Below, piece after piece: positions 29,626 through 38,882 of a stretch of 64,000 bases of DNA (positions are counted from its first letter, which is position 1; each line of letters opens with the position of its first letter). This DNA is from an uncultured Pseudomonadales bacterium (GTDB lineage Bacteria > Pseudomonadota > Gammaproteobacteria > Pseudomonadales > Azotimanducaceae), in assembly GCA_958296405.1 (NCBI GenBank), contig OY282519.1:790132-854131 (forward strand), written 5' to 3'. The position numbers and the translations under genes were made by a program. The notes below the pieces were generated by a model that was not told where the DNA came from, searched no databases, and saw nothing but the letters and a program-made list of their open reading frames with translations.

Positions 29626-30598
29626 CGCCTTGCTCGGCCAAGAGCGCGGCCACGAACTCGCTTGGATCAAACGGCCGCAGGTCGTCCGCGCGTTCGCCAA
29701 CGCCTACGAAGTAGACGGGCAGCGGCGCGCGCCGAGTGGCCGTCTGGGCGGCGATGGCGAACAGCGCGCCAGCCTTGGCGGAGCCATCGAGCTTGGCGAC
29801 AATGAGGCCGGTCAGGCCCACGGCGGCGTCGAACTCGGCCACCTGGCCAAGGGCGTTCTGGCCGATCACGGCGTCGAGCACGAGGACTGCCTCATGGGGG
29901 GCGCTTGGGTCGAAGCGGCTCGCCACGCGCTTGATCTTGGCCAGTTCCGCCATCAAATGCGTCTTTGCCTGCAGCCGCCCGGCGGTGTCGGCGAGCACGA
30001 CATCCACGCCGCGCGCCCGCGCCGCCACCAAGGCGTCATGGATCACCGCCGCGCTGTCCGCGCCTTGGCCCTGCGCGATCACCGGCACGCCGTTGCGCTG
30101 CCCCCAAACCTGCAACTGTTCCACCGCGGCGGCGCGGAAGGTGTCTCCGGCGGCGAGCAGCACGGAATGGCCGTCCGCGCGCAGGCGCTGCGCCAGTTTG
30201 CCGAGGCTCGTGGTCTTGCCGGCGCCGTTCACGCCCACTGCCAGCAAAACGAACGGTTTTTTCGACGTGTCCACGGCGAAAGGCTGCGCCATCGGCGCCA
30301 ACTGCCGTTCCAGTTCTTCGCCCAAGCGCCGCCGCAGCGCCGCCACATCGGCAACTTCCTTGCGCGCGACGCCGCGTTTGAGCGCCGCGATGGCCTGCGT
30401 CGTCGCCGCCACGCCCATGTCGGCGCCAAGGAGCGCCGCCTCAAGGTCATCCAGTGCTGCCGCGTCGATGACGCGCTGGCCCGCCAACAGATCGCCCAAG
30501 CCATCGGCGAAGCGCGCCCGCGTCTTGTCGAGGCCGGCCTTGAAGCGCCGCCACATGCCGCCTTCGGCCTTTTTTTCGCTGGCTGCTTCGGCCACCAT
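29618..30598 (-). CDS. ftsY: Signal recognition particle receptor FtsY
   Basis: The 326-residue SRP receptor GTPase delivers ribosomes to the membrane translocon. After a short charged N-terminus comes the N domain helical bundle, then the G domain with P-loop G-V-N-G-A-G-K-T-T near 120, A-G-D-T-F-R-A-A-A near 150, D-T-A-G-R-L near 200, and the K-L-D-G-S-A-K-A-G closing motif near 275. The acidic A domain of E. coli FtsY is nearly absent, as in many shorter homologues. It is the first gene of ftsYEX and is divergent from rsmD, with 36 bp between the starts. Confidence 0.96.
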   Translation of the reverse strand: MVAEAASEKKAEGGMWRRFKAGLDKTRARFADGLGDLLAGQRVIDAAALDDLEAALLGADMGVAATTQAIAALKRGVARKEVADVAALRRRLGEELERQLAPMAQPFAVDTSKKPFVLLAVGVNGAGKTTSLGKLAQRLRADGHSVLLAAGDTFRAAAVEQLQVWGQRNGVPVIAQGQGADSAAVIHDALVAARARGVDVVLADTAGRLQAKTHLMAELAKIKRVASRFDPSAPHEAVLVLDAVIGQNALGQVAEFDAAVGLTGLIVAKLDGSAKAGALFAIAAQTATRRAPLPVYFVGVGERADDLRPFDPSEFVAALLAEQGDG

Positions 30599-30634
30599 TC
30601 CTGCCTTAAGAAGTTGTCATCCCGCCCGCTGCCC

Positions 30635-31192
30635 GTGCCTGAGCGAACGCGAACAGTCCGCATTATCGGCGGTAAGTGGAAGGGACGGAAGCTACGCTGC
30701 CCGGCCGCGCCAGGGCTGCGCCCGAGCATGGATCGGGTGCGTGAGACGTTGTTCGCATGGCTTGCCCCCAGCATTGATGGCGCCAACGTGCTCGACCTCT
30801 TCGCTGGCACGGGGGCGCTGGGCATCGAAGCGCTCTCCCGCGGGGCGCGCCACGCCACGCTGGTGGAGCGCGACCGCGCCGTCGCCGCGGCGTTGCGCGC
30901 CACCGTGCGCGGGCTCGGCGCCGAAGCGGAATGTGCCGTGGTGGCCGGCGCTGCCGAGCCGTGGCTGCGCCGCCAGCGCGATTGGCGGTGGGATGTGGCG
31001 TTTGTGGATCCGCCCTTTGGCAGCGGCGCCGCGCCGGCGGTGTTGGCGCTGTTGCGCGACCGCGCCGTGACGGTGTACTTGGAGGAAGCGGCGGCGCGCC
31101 CCACGCCAACGGTAGGCTGGCAGGCACTGAAGGAGCGCCGCGCCGGTGCCTGCCGGTTTCGTTTGCTGCGCCCTTGCGAGGCATTACACTAG
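30635..31192 (+). CDS. rsmD: 16S rRNA (guanine966-N2)-methyltransferase RsmD
   Basis: The 185-residue enzyme methylates G966 of 16S rRNA. It opens with the family block V-R-I-I-G-G-K-W-K-G-R-K-L, then R-P-S-M-D-R-V-R-E-T-L-F-A-W, motif I V-L-D-L-F-A-G-T-G-A-L-G-I-E-A-L-S-R-G-A, and the catalytic D-P-P-F-G near 125. No suitable ATG exists. GTG 30635 or TTG 30614 are the candidates; both are in frame and within the short spacer to ftsY. It is followed by coaD after 35 bp, a conserved arrangement. Confidence 0.92.
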   Translation: MPERTRTVRIIGGKWKGRKLRCPAAPGLRPSMDRVRETLFAWLAPSIDGANVLDLFAGTGALGIEALSRGARHATLVERDRAVAAALRATVRGLGAEAECAVVAGAAEPWLRRQRDWRWDVAFVDPPFGSGAAPAVLALLRDRAVTVYLEEAAARPTPTVGWQALKERRAGACRFRLLRPCEALH

Positions 31193-31227
31193 CGCCCTCA
31201 AAACAGCGGGCTAACCGGAGAACCCAG

Positions 31228-31707
31228 ATGCGCGCCGTGGTCTATCCGGGCAGCTTCAACCCCATCACCAACGGCCATGTGGACCTCGTCGAACGAGCGT
31301 TTGGGCTCTTCGACCGAGTGACCGTCGCCATCGGCACGTCCGCGCAGAAAGACCCTGCCACCTATCTGGCAGACCGCATCGATCTCTGCCGGGTGGTGCT
31401 CGCGGAGTTTGGAGACCGGGTGGAGGTGGAGGGGTTCAACACGCTGTTGGTGGCGTATGTGCGCGAGAAGGGGGCCAAGTTCATCTTGCGCGGCCTGCGC
31501 ACGTTGGCGGATTTCGAGTACGAGTTCCAAATGGCGGAAATGAACCGCGCCATGGATCCCGACATCGAGTATGTGTTCCTGCCCACATCCTTGGAGTGTT
31601 CATTCATCTCGTCTTCGCTGGTGCGCGAAATCGCTCAACTCGGTGGCGACATCTCCAAGTTCGTGCATCCGAAAGTGGTTGAGCACTACCGGCCAGAGCG
31701 CAGTTAG
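31228..31707 (+). CDS. coaD: Phosphopantetheine adenylyltransferase
   Basis: The 159-residue enzyme performs the penultimate step of coenzyme A synthesis. It has Y-P-G-S-F-N-P-I-T-N-G-H at residues 6-17 (the T/H-x-G-H nucleotidyltransferase motif), R-G-L-R near 88, E-Y-E-F-Q-M-A near 98, and the C-terminal I-S-S-S-L-V-R-E block near 127. ATG 31228 has GGAG about ten bases upstream. The length is exactly that of the family. It is convergent with mutM. Confidence 0.97.
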   Translation: MRAVVYPGSFNPITNGHVDLVERAFGLFDRVTVAIGTSAQKDPATYLADRIDLCRVVLAEFGDRVEVEGFNTLLVAYVREKGAKFILRGLRTLADFEYEFQMAEMNRAMDPDIEYVFLPTSLECSFISSSLVREIAQLGGDISKFVHPKVVEHYRPERS

Positions 31708-31726
31708 CGGCGTCGCAGCCTCCGCG

Positions 31727-32536
31727 TCAGCGCTGGCAGCGCGGGCAGTAGACGGTGCTGCGTTGGCCGAGCCGAATGCCTTTGAGCGTTGTCCCGCAGA
31801 CGCGACACGGCTCGCCGCCGCGCCCGTAGACCAATAGCTGGGCAACGAAGTAGCCGGGTGCCCCATCGCTGCCCACATAGTCCCGCAATGTCGTGCCGCC
31901 GAGCGCGATGGCGGCGCTCAACGTTTCTTTCACCGCGGCGGCGATGGCGTCACATTCGGCGCGCGTCACCCGCCCGGCGGCGCGGCGCGGGCGCACGCCG
32001 GCCTTGAACAGCGCCTCGTTGGCGTAGATGTTGCCAACGCCCACCACGATGCCCGCGTTCATCAGCAGCGCCTTGATGGCCACGCGCCGCCGGCGGCTGC
32101 GCGAGAAGAGATAGGCGCCGTCGAACTCCGCCAGCAGCGGTTCCACGCCGAGGCCGCGCAACAGCCAATGCGATGCGCTCGGATGCGGTTGCCAGTGCAG
32201 GCTGCCGAACCGGCGCGGGTCTGTGAGGCGCAAGAGCCGGCCGCGGCCGAAGGCGATGTCGACGTGGTCATGCTTGCCGGGGGGCACATTGTTGGAAACG
32301 ATCCGCAGGCGCCCAGACATGCCCAGATGCAAGATCAACGCGCCCGTCTCCAAATGCAGCAAGAGGTATTTGGCGCGGCGGCTGATGCGCACGATGCGCT
32401 GGCCGGCGATGTCGTCGGGCAGCGCCACCGGCCAACGCAAACGCGCATCGCGCACGATCACTTGGGCGATGCGTTCGCCATCAAGGGCCGGGGCGATGCC
32501 CCGCAGCGTGGTTTCAACCTCCGGCAGTTCCGGCAC
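31727..32536 (-). CDS. mutM: Formamidopyrimidine-DNA glycosylase
   Basis: The 269-residue repair enzyme removes 8-oxoguanine and formamidopyrimidines. The N-terminal catalytic P-E-L-P-E-V-E-T begins right after Met, as required since the processed Pro is the nucleophile. The central K-Y-L-L-L-H-L and L-I-L-H-L-G-M-S-G-R are present, G-V-G-N-I-Y-A-N-E lies near 170, and the C-terminal zinc finger C-x2-C ... C-x2-C closes the protein. The length is normal. The gene heads towards coaD and follows the rpmBG pair. Confidence 0.97.
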   Translation of the reverse strand: MPELPEVETTLRGIAPALDGERIAQVIVRDARLRWPVALPDDIAGQRIVRISRRAKYLLLHLETGALILHLGMSGRLRIVSNNVPPGKHDHVDIAFGRGRLLRLTDPRRFGSLHWQPHPSASHWLLRGLGVEPLLAEFDGAYLFSRSRRRRVAIKALLMNAGIVVGVGNIYANEALFKAGVRPRRAAGRVTRAECDAIAAAVKETLSAAIALGGTTLRDYVGSDGAPGYFVAQLLVYGRGGEPCRVCGTTLKGIRLGQRSTVYCPRCQR

Positions 32537-32569
32537 GGAGGCGGTGGCCGATGACCCCGCGAGGGCGGG

Positions 32570-32725
32570 CTACTTGATCTTCGATTCCTTGTAGATCACA
32601 TGCTTGCGAACCACTGGGTCGTACTTCAAGAACTCCAGCTTGTCTGGCGTGTTGCGTTTGTTCTTGTCCGTCGTGTAGTAGTGGCCAGTGCCGGCGGACG
32701 ACACCAGCTTGATCTTGTCGCGCAT
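32570..32725 (-). CDS. rpmG: 50S ribosomal protein L33
   Basis: The 51-residue basic protein starts [14 protein letters not shown] and contains Y-Y-T-T-D-K-N-K-R and [13 protein letters not shown], all diagnostic of L33. It lacks the CxxC zinc pairs of some L33 paralogues. It lies three bases downstream of rpmB, the usual rpmBG operon. Confidence 0.97.
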   Translation of the reverse strand: MRDKIKLVSSAGTGHYYTTDKNKRNTPDKLEFLKYDPVVRKHVIYKESKIK

Positions 32726-32728
32726 GGC

Positions 32729-32965
32729 TTACACCTTCTGGCCGCGCTTGCGCATGTCTGCGAGCACGGCGTCTATGCCTTTCTTGTCGATCAGCCGCAT
32801 ACCTTGCGCCGACACCTTGAGCCGCACGAAGCGCCGCTCCACGTCGCTCCAGAAACGGTGGTGGTGGAGGTTGGGCCGAAAGCGGCGCCGCGTCTTGTTC
32901 TGGGCGTGGGACACGTTGTTCCCAGACATTGGCCGCTTGCCGGTGACCTGGCAGACCTGAGACAT
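32729..32965 (-). CDS. rpmB: 50S ribosomal protein L28
   Basis: The 78-residue protein starts [12 protein letters not shown] and has [34 protein letters not shown] and [10 protein letters not shown], the standard L28 sequence. It is the first gene of rpmBG. In pseudomonads the neighbour on its upstream side is radC, which here is 26 kb away. Confidence 0.97.
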   Translation of the reverse strand: MSQVCQVTGKRPMSGNNVSHAQNKTRRRFRPNLHHHRFWSDVERRFVRLKVSAQGMRLIDKKGIDAVLADMRKRGQKV

Positions 32966-33105
32966 GATCGCGTTCGCTCCCTAGGGGAGGCGCGTTTATA
33001 GCAGATTGGGGGACGGAGCGGCAAATGGGCGTGTGGGCTCCGCAGCGGCTCAGCACCGGTCGCTGGGACGAAAACGCCGGCGAGGCGGCCAAGGGTTGGG
33101 CGTCC

Positions 33106-34521
33106 TTAGGCGTGAGCACGTTCAGCAGCGCCGCCGAGGATCATGGAACGCGCAAACCACTCGGTGGTGTCGGGATAGTTCGGCAAGTTCGCGCCGAGGT
33201 CCGCATCCAGCGCTTCCAGCGCATCGCGCAGCGTTGTTGCGTCGGCGCCGTAGCGCGCTTGCCAATCGCGTTCCACGGCCATCGCCAAATGCGGGAACGA
33301 ATCCCGCGCGCGTTTGCCCTTCGGCGTCAGATAGACCGTGCGGCTGCCGTCCTTAGCATGGCCGGGCGCCACCACCGTCACCACATGTCGTTCCGTGCCG
33401 GACTTGCCGTTGCCGCTGATGTTGCTCAGGCCGCCTTTGGCGATTGCGTCTTGCAAGGGCATGCCGTCGTCGCCGATGAATCGCAACAGGCTCGTCGTCG
33501 CGTACAGCCCCGCGCCGTAGCCCTCGATGTTCCATTCGTAATCGATGGTGAACATCGCCAGGGCTTGCGAAAGCAGCGCGGGGAGGGGTCGTTCGCCGGC
33601 GCTGCCGGGGCTTCGCGGCACCAAGGGCCAATCCTGTCCGTGGTGCGGCACGCGCGGTGGGCCGAGTTGGGCTGGAACGAAATTGCCGCCGGTGACGCTC
33701 GCGTCGGCCGCGCCGTAGCCGGTCATGCACCACGGCAGTTCGAACTCGAATTGGCCCGTCACCGCGGCCAAGGGCTCGCGCAATGCCTCTACCCGCGCTG
33801 CCCCGAAGCGGCGGCGCCATGCCTCTGCGACGTCTTCGACCAGAAGGTTGCCCATGTCTTTGGCGCGACGGCCAGCTGCCGTGAGGCGCAGATGGGGCAC
33901 TCTGCCCCGCTTCTCCGTGGACAGCCAACGCAAACGGTGCAAGTCGCGCAGAACGCCTTTCGCCCCGCGAAGCGAAAGCACAGTGCGCTTTGGCAGTTCG
34001 CTGGTGCGCAGGCCGTCGTCCGTCACGGCGCGCAGGACATTGCTCCAAACGCCCAGCGATGGTTGCGAGAAGCCGTCGTCGAGAGCCTTGGAGTAGTCGC
34101 GCTCGAAGGCGCTGAACGCATGGCTGAGCAAGAAGGAAAGCGGCGTCGTCGCGAGCGCTTCCTTCGGCAGCGCCGGCCCCATTGGCTGCGCGGAAGCATA
34201 GGCCATCATTCGCAGGAAAAGCGCCAATTGCCGTTCGGCGCAGGCGAAGTAGGCCGCGTCTGGCGTGGCGCAGGAACAGGCGTTCGAGGCATCTGCCCGC
34301 ACCGGTGCGCGGCCATCCAGGCGTCGCCCATTGCCCATGTGGGAGAAAATGAAATCGACGGTCAAGCGGGCCGTTTCGCCATGAACGTCGTCGGCGAACA
34401 CCAAAACCGCTAGCGCGTGGTCGCCATCGACGTGTACATGGCTTGCGGCACTGGCGGCCGCGGCCGTCGTGATGCCCGGAAAGCGCCCGAAAACCGTGGG
34501 CTGCGTCGCCTTCCCGGTCAT
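33106..34521 (-). CDS. Protein with two tandem MarR-like winged-helix domains
   Basis: The 471-residue product has two similar halves. Each starts with a helix around a buried Phe/Tyr (L-S-F-L-L-S-H-A-F-S-A-F-E-R-D-Y near 130 and L-P-A-L-L-S-Q-A-L-A-M-F-T-I-D-Y near 315), continues with a helix-turn-helix, and ends L-R-L-T-A-A-G-R-R-A-K-D or V-Y-L-T-P-K-G-K-R-A-R-D followed by R-R-F-G / R-Y-G and an L-R-E-A-L-type helix. That is the wing and dimer helix of MarR-type regulators, here duplicated in one chain. The first 120 residues show no clear family, and the exact start is uncertain. Ligand and targets are unknown. It lies at the edge of the accessory island. Confidence 0.6.
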   Translation of the reverse strand: MTGKATQPTVFGRFPGITTAAAASAASHVHVDGDHALAVLVFADDVHGETARLTVDFIFSHMGNGRRLDGRAPVRADASNACSCATPDAAYFACAERQLALFLRMMAYASAQPMGPALPKEALATTPLSFLLSHAFSAFERDYSKALDDGFSQPSLGVWSNVLRAVTDDGLRTSELPKRTVLSLRGAKGVLRDLHRLRWLSTEKRGRVPHLRLTAAGRRAKDMGNLLVEDVAEAWRRRFGAARVEALREPLAAVTGQFEFELPWCMTGYGAADASVTGGNFVPAQLGPPRVPHHGQDWPLVPRSPGSAGERPLPALLSQALAMFTIDYEWNIEGYGAGLYATTSLLRFIGDDGMPLQDAIAKGGLSNISGNGKSGTERHVVTVVAPGHAKDGSRTVYLTPKGKRARDSFPHLAMAVERDWQARYGADATTLRDALEALDADLGANLPNYPDTTEWFARSMILGGAAERAHA

Positions 34522-34717
34522 GGCTCGCGTTGCCGGACGTTGCCGAAGTTCATCGCGGGCGCCTCGTCGGTCGTCATGCGCTTTCCACTTGCCACTGCAC
34601 CAGCGTACCGGATGCCAACCACCCCGCGCATTTCTCCATCAACGGCTGGGTTTCATTCGCGACATGCCGCGTCGCCTACAATTGCGGCTCCGTGATGCCG
34701 CAGCCGAGGGCTTGAAA

Positions 34718-36493
34718 ATGCCGCCCGTCACCGCGCCCTTGGAGGGCCTGCTTGCGGGGTTGCGCCTCGGGGTGGGAACGGGCGACCCGGAAGCCGATTT
34801 GGAGGCGCTCTCCCAAGTCGAAGATTGGAACGCCGTCGTCGCGCTCTCGCGGCGCCATCGGGTGGCGTCTCTGCTCTTGCAGGGGATGCAGACCCGAACC
34901 GCCGAGCTGGCCTCTAACGCCGGCATCGATCTGCTCAAGCGGATCCGCGAACCCGCCGTGCGGCAGGGCATGGCACAAATCGCAGCGCTGAGACGGGCGA
35001 CCGAGCTGCTCGCCGCCGCGGGCATCCCCTGTCTGGTCATCAAGGGCCTGCCGCTCGCCCAGCGCCTGTACGGGCACCCGCTGGTTAGAAGCGCGCGGGA
35101 CATCGATCTGCTCGTTTCGCCGCCGGCGTTTCAGGCCGCCGAGCGCGTGCTGCTGCGAGACGGCTGGCGGCGCGTCGAGCCGAGTTTCCGGGAGACACCG
35201 GCCCGCAACCGCTGGTACGGCCGGTTCCGGCACGAGCATCTGCTTGCCGGCAAGGGCGGGTTGCTGGAGCTGCACCGGCGCCTGTCGAACAACCCCTCCC
35301 ACTTCGACGTGCCCTTCGAGAGCCTCCTCGCCGCCAGCCGCGAAGTGGAGATCGGCGGGTTTTCGTTCAGAACCTTGGGGCAGGAGGACGACCTCGTGTA
35401 TCTGATGTGCCATGGCGCCAGCCATTACTGGCACAGACTCATGTGGCTGTGCGATGTGGCGGTCATCCTCGCAGCCATGCCGCCCGAGCGCCTCGAACGG
35501 GTGTCGGCGCGGTGCCGGCAAGCGGGGCTTTCGAGCATCCTCGCGTCGACGCTGCTGTTGTGCGAGACGGCGCTCCATGTTCGCCTAGCGGGGCGTGCGC
35601 CGCCGTTGCCTGCCGGCGGCAAGCGAGCGGTTTGGATCGCGCGGCTTTCGGAACGAAACTGGGGCAAAGAAGAAGACGCCCTCCGTTCCAGCAGGGGCTT
35701 GGACTGGGCCGGGCAGAAGGTGCTCAAGCTGGTCGCCAAATCCGATTCCAGGGCCGTCCTGCACGAGTTCGCGAGCTTGTTCGTCGTCCCGCGAGACTGG
35801 ATGAAGCTTGATCTCCCCGACCAGCTGTTCTACCTGTATTTTCCGCTGCGTCCGCTGCTTTGGGCGAATAGGAGGATAAGCGGCCGGAGGTTGTCCGACA
35901 CCTCGGCCGTCGCCGCGAATGGCGCAACTGCAGCAAGCGCCGGTCTCCGCTTCGGAAAATCCGCGCAAGCCGTCCGCACCTTCGTCCGCGCTCCCGTTGC
36001 AGCCAAGGCGATGGCGCTGGAAGCGGCGCTGTTCCTGCTTTTGGCGCGGCTGCTCATCGCGCATGTGCCAATGCGCCGCTGGCGGCGTTGGCTGGCCACG
36101 GCGGAAGAACCGGCCCCGGCCGGCTCGCGCATTGCTTGCTCGGCCGGCGATGCCGAGGGGCCGGTGCCGGCCGGTGAACCCTTGGTGCGCCCACAGCGCC
36201 TTCCCCGAAAGGTGGCGCGCATCGTGCGCAGGGTCGCCGGCCATGTGCCGTTTCCCGCTGTCTGCCTGCCGCAGGCGATGGCGCTGCAGTGGATGCTGCG
36301 CCGGCGGGGGGTGTCGAGCCGCCTCGTCTTCGGCGCCCGGCGCAAGACCGAAGATCGGGGGCTGGACTTCCATGCCTGGCTCACCGTCGGTGGGGAATGT
36401 GTGATTGGGGGTGGCGAGGTCGAGACATATGCCGCGCTGCCGCCGTTCGACGGCAATGGACGGCGTTTGGATCTGAATGAACCAGCGAGGTGA
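34718..36493 (+). CDS. Fusion of nucleotidyltransferase (NTP_transf_5) and lasso-peptide B2 leader peptidase
   Basis: The 591-residue protein has two domains. Residues 1 to about 370 are a Pol-beta-like nucleotidyltransferase of the NTP_transf_5 type, with V-I-K-G-L-P-L at 107-113 and the metal-binding R-D-I-D-L-L at 127-132. Residues about 440-591 are a transglutaminase-like lasso B2 domain, with catalytic Cys516 (P-A-V-C-L-P-Q-A-M-A-L) and His552 (D-F-H-A-W-L). B2 removes the leader of a lasso precursor. Nucleotidyltransferases of this kind occur as separate genes in some lasso clusters; fusion to B2 is unusual. ATG 34718 has GAGGG seven bases upstream; ATG 34664 is an alternative. It overlaps the exporter gene by 17 bases. 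Confidence 0.82.
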   Translation: MPPVTAPLEGLLAGLRLGVGTGDPEADLEALSQVEDWNAVVALSRRHRVASLLLQGMQTRTAELASNAGIDLLKRIREPAVRQGMAQIAALRRATELLAAAGIPCLVIKGLPLAQRLYGHPLVRSARDIDLLVSPPAFQAAERVLLRDGWRRVEPSFRETPARNRWYGRFRHEHLLAGKGGLLELHRRLSNNPSHFDVPFESLLAASREVEIGGFSFRTLGQEDDLVYLMCHGASHYWHRLMWLCDVAVILAAMPPERLERVSARCRQAGLSSILASTLLLCETALHVRLAGRAPPLPAGGKRAVWIARLSERNWGKEEDALRSSRGLDWAGQKVLKLVAKSDSRAVLHEFASLFVVPRDWMKLDLPDQLFYLYFPLRPLLWANRRISGRRLSDTSAVAANGATAASAGLRFGKSAQAVRTFVRAPVAAKAMALEAALFLLLARLLIAHVPMRRWRRWLATAEEPAPAGSRIACSAGDAEGPVPAGEPLVRPQRLPRKVARIVRRVAGHVPFPAVCLPQAMALQWMLRRRGVSSRLVFGARRKTEDRGLDFHAWLTVGGECVIGGGEVETYAALPPFDGNGRRLDLNEPAR

Positions 36494-38468
36494 GGCGGGT
36501 GAGGCCAGTGCCTCGCCGGCCGGCGCGTCGGCCGCCCGCCCTGAACCATCGGGTTCGCGCTCCGGCCAGTCTGGCCATGCCGCCATCTTCGCTGAGGCAG
36601 GGAGGCTCGCGGGCGCTCTGATCGCCTTTGCGCCGCGCAAGAGCGTTCTGGCGCTGCTGGTGTTGTTGGCCACCGGGGTGACCGAGGCGTTCGGCCTGCT
36701 CATGATCCTTCCCCTCTTGCATGTCGTCGGTTTCACCGCGCGGCCTGGTGAGGAAAGCCCGGTCGCAGAGGCGGTGGCCCGCGCTGCGGACGTCGCCGGC
36801 CTGGAGTTGACGCTGCCGGCGGTGCTCACGGTCTTCCTGATCCTTGCCGCCGTGCGCTCGGCCGGGGCTTGGCAACGGACGGTGCTCTTGGACCGGATGC
36901 GTCTGGGATTCACCGACCGGCTGCGGGAGAGGCTCTACGCGGCCGTCGCGGCAGCGAAATGGGAGTTTCTCCTCACACGCCGCCAGTCGGACATCGAACA
37001 CCTGCTGACCGGCAATGTGAACCGCATCGGCCAGGGAGCGTTTCTCGTGCTGCAACTGGCGGCGACGACGCTGCTGGCGCTGGCGCAGATCGTGCTTGCG
37101 GCGTTGATTTCCCCCTCTCTGACCGCCGCGACCCTCGCCACGGGGGCAGCGCTGCTGTTCCTTACCCGCTCGCTGGTGCGGCGTTCGCACACCCTCGGCG
37201 AGAGGCTGACCGGCGCCAACCGAGCGATCTACGGCGCCATGACGGATTTCTTGGGTGGACTGAAGCTCGCCAAGGGCTACAACGTCGAAGGGCGGCACGT
37301 GCGGCACTTCACGGAGAAGGTCGCGGTGATGCGGGAACGCCAGTTGGCGTATACGCGGATCAGCGCGGCGACGCGCGCGGGCCTCGACATGGGCGCCGCG
37401 TTCGCGCTCGCCGCGCTGGCCTGGTTTGCCTTGTCCACGGCCGCGCTGCCGCTGCCGGAGCTGTTGCTCATCGCGCTGATCTTCGCGCGTCTGCTGCCGG
37501 CGCTGTTCGGTTTGCAGCAGCGTGTGCAAGCGCTCGCGCACGTGCTGCCCGCGCACGCCCATGTGCGGGCGATGCAGCGGGCGTTGGAAGACGTCGCGGA
37601 GACGCCCGCGGGGCGTGGCGGCGCGCGAATGGACCTGTGCGAGGCACTGACAGTGCGCGACGCCTCATTCACCTACGGTGCCGGCGCCGAATCCATCGCC
37701 GGCATTGGGGCCGAAGCTCAGCTTGGCAGCCGTGCCGCGGAGGAACCGGAATCCAAGCCCCACATCGTCCGTCCGGCGCTGAAGAACGTCAGCCTGGATG
37801 TCCCCGCCGGGAAGATGACGGTGCTCACCGGGCACTCTGGGGCCGGCAAGAGCACGCTGGCGGACGTCCTGCTCGGCCTGCTCGCGCCCGGCGAGGGCGA
37901 GGTGCGCGTGGACGGCGAGCGCTTAGCCGGGCCGAACCTGCACCGTTGGCGGCGCTCCGTCGCCTACGTTCCCCAAGACCCGTACCTGTTTCACGACACC
38001 ATCCGGGCGAACCTGCGGTGGGCACAGCCCGCGGCCACAGAAGCCCAGATGTGGCAGGCGTTGCGCCTAGCCGCCGCCGACGAGTTCGTCGCCGCGCTGC
38101 CCGACGGGCTGGACACCGTCACTGGCGACCGAGGCGGGCGGCTTTCCGGCGGCGAGCGCCAGCGGATCGCCCTCGCGCGGGCGCTGATGAGAAGCCCGGC
38201 GCTGCTCGTGCTCGACGAAGCGACCGGGCAGCTGGACGCGGAGAACGAGCGGCGGATACTCACAGCGCTGAAATCATTGCGGAGGCGCACGACCATCGTT
38301 GCCATCGCCCACCGCTCCGCCCTGTTGGAAGCTGCGGACGGGATCGTGTGGTTGGAATCCGGCCAAGTCGCCGCCACGGGCTCTTGGGAGGAGCTTGCCG
38401 CAGAGATCAGCGCAACCGGAGAAGGCAACGGGTGGATGGGAGCGCAAAGGAAGGAACGCTGGGGGTGA
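36477..38468 (+). CDS. ABC exporter, TMD-NBD fusion, probable lasso-peptide transporter (D protein)
   Basis: The 663-residue half-transporter has an N-terminal low-complexity lead, six membrane spans between about residues 45 and 345, and an ATPase domain from about 385. Walker A is L-T-G-H-S-G-A-G-K-S-T near 450, the signature is L-S-G-G-E-R-Q-R-I-A-L-A-R-A-L near 555, and Walker B is L-L-V-L-D-E-A-T-G near 577. It has no C39 peptidase domain, as in McjD-type exporters. Translation is coupled to the B2 gene upstream. The likely job is export of, and immunity to, the lasso peptide. Confidence 0.85.
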   Translation: MNQRGEAGEASASPAGASAARPEPSGSRSGQSGHAAIFAEAGRLAGALIAFAPRKSVLALLVLLATGVTEAFGLLMILPLLHVVGFTARPGEESPVAEAVARAADVAGLELTLPAVLTVFLILAAVRSAGAWQRTVLLDRMRLGFTDRLRERLYAAVAAAKWEFLLTRRQSDIEHLLTGNVNRIGQGAFLVLQLAATTLLALAQIVLAALISPSLTAATLATGAALLFLTRSLVRRSHTLGERLTGANRAIYGAMTDFLGGLKLAKGYNVEGRHVRHFTEKVAVMRERQLAYTRISAATRAGLDMGAAFALAALAWFALSTAALPLPELLLIALIFARLLPALFGLQQRVQALAHVLPAHAHVRAMQRALEDVAETPAGRGGARMDLCEALTVRDASFTYGAGAESIAGIGAEAQLGSRAAEEPESKPHIVRPALKNVSLDVPAGKMTVLTGHSGAGKSTLADVLLGLLAPGEGEVRVDGERLAGPNLHRWRRSVAYVPQDPYLFHDTIRANLRWAQPAATEAQMWQALRLAAADEFVAALPDGLDTVTGDRGGRLSGGERQRIALARALMRSPALLVLDEATGQLDAENERRILTALKSLRRRTTIVAIAHRSALLEAADGIVWLESGQVAATGSWEELAAEISATGEGNGWMGAQRKERWG

Positions 38469-38882
38469 CTAGGCAGCGGCGCTGGCTCACTCGGCCATCG
38501 GCTGGCGCAGTTGAGCAGGCGGTGTGTGCGCCAGCTTGGGGTGCGCTGTTGGTGGGCACATCAAGGAGAATGTTGTCGGCTACGACTCCATCGCAGGGCG
38601 GACACAACGGGGTACAGCGGGAGAACGGAAAGGCGACGAAACGCTTGACATCTCTCTGACTCGGCCCCAACGTTCCGCTTACGCGGTTGGGAGGGCTGTG
38701 GACGCACGGTTCGCTGGGGCCGGTGCCCCACCTAGCTGCGTTTTCCGCTCTAGCCACGCTTTGACCTCACTAGGCTGTGGGATGTTGGTGGCGACATGAT
38801 CTCGTCTCTAGACGCCCGCGAGGACTTCAACCGCAAGCTGCTGTGGCGTATCGTTGCGTAGCGCCGGCGATCTGAACGAACA
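38469..38882. other. 414-bp spacer, left border of the ATPase/TOPRIM block
   Basis: No gene is recognisable. A short frame at 38796-38861 reads M-I-S-S-L-D-A-R-E-D-F-N-R-K-L-L-W-R-I-V-A before a stop and could be the end of a lost gene. A TTGACA at 38645 lacks a matching -10. GC content begins to fall within this stretch. The promoter for the block downstream should lie here. Confidence 0.4.

Noticed and set aside
38645-38680. TTGACA promoter for the ParB-AAA block
   Set aside because: No TATAAT-like hexamer occurs 16-18 bases downstream.
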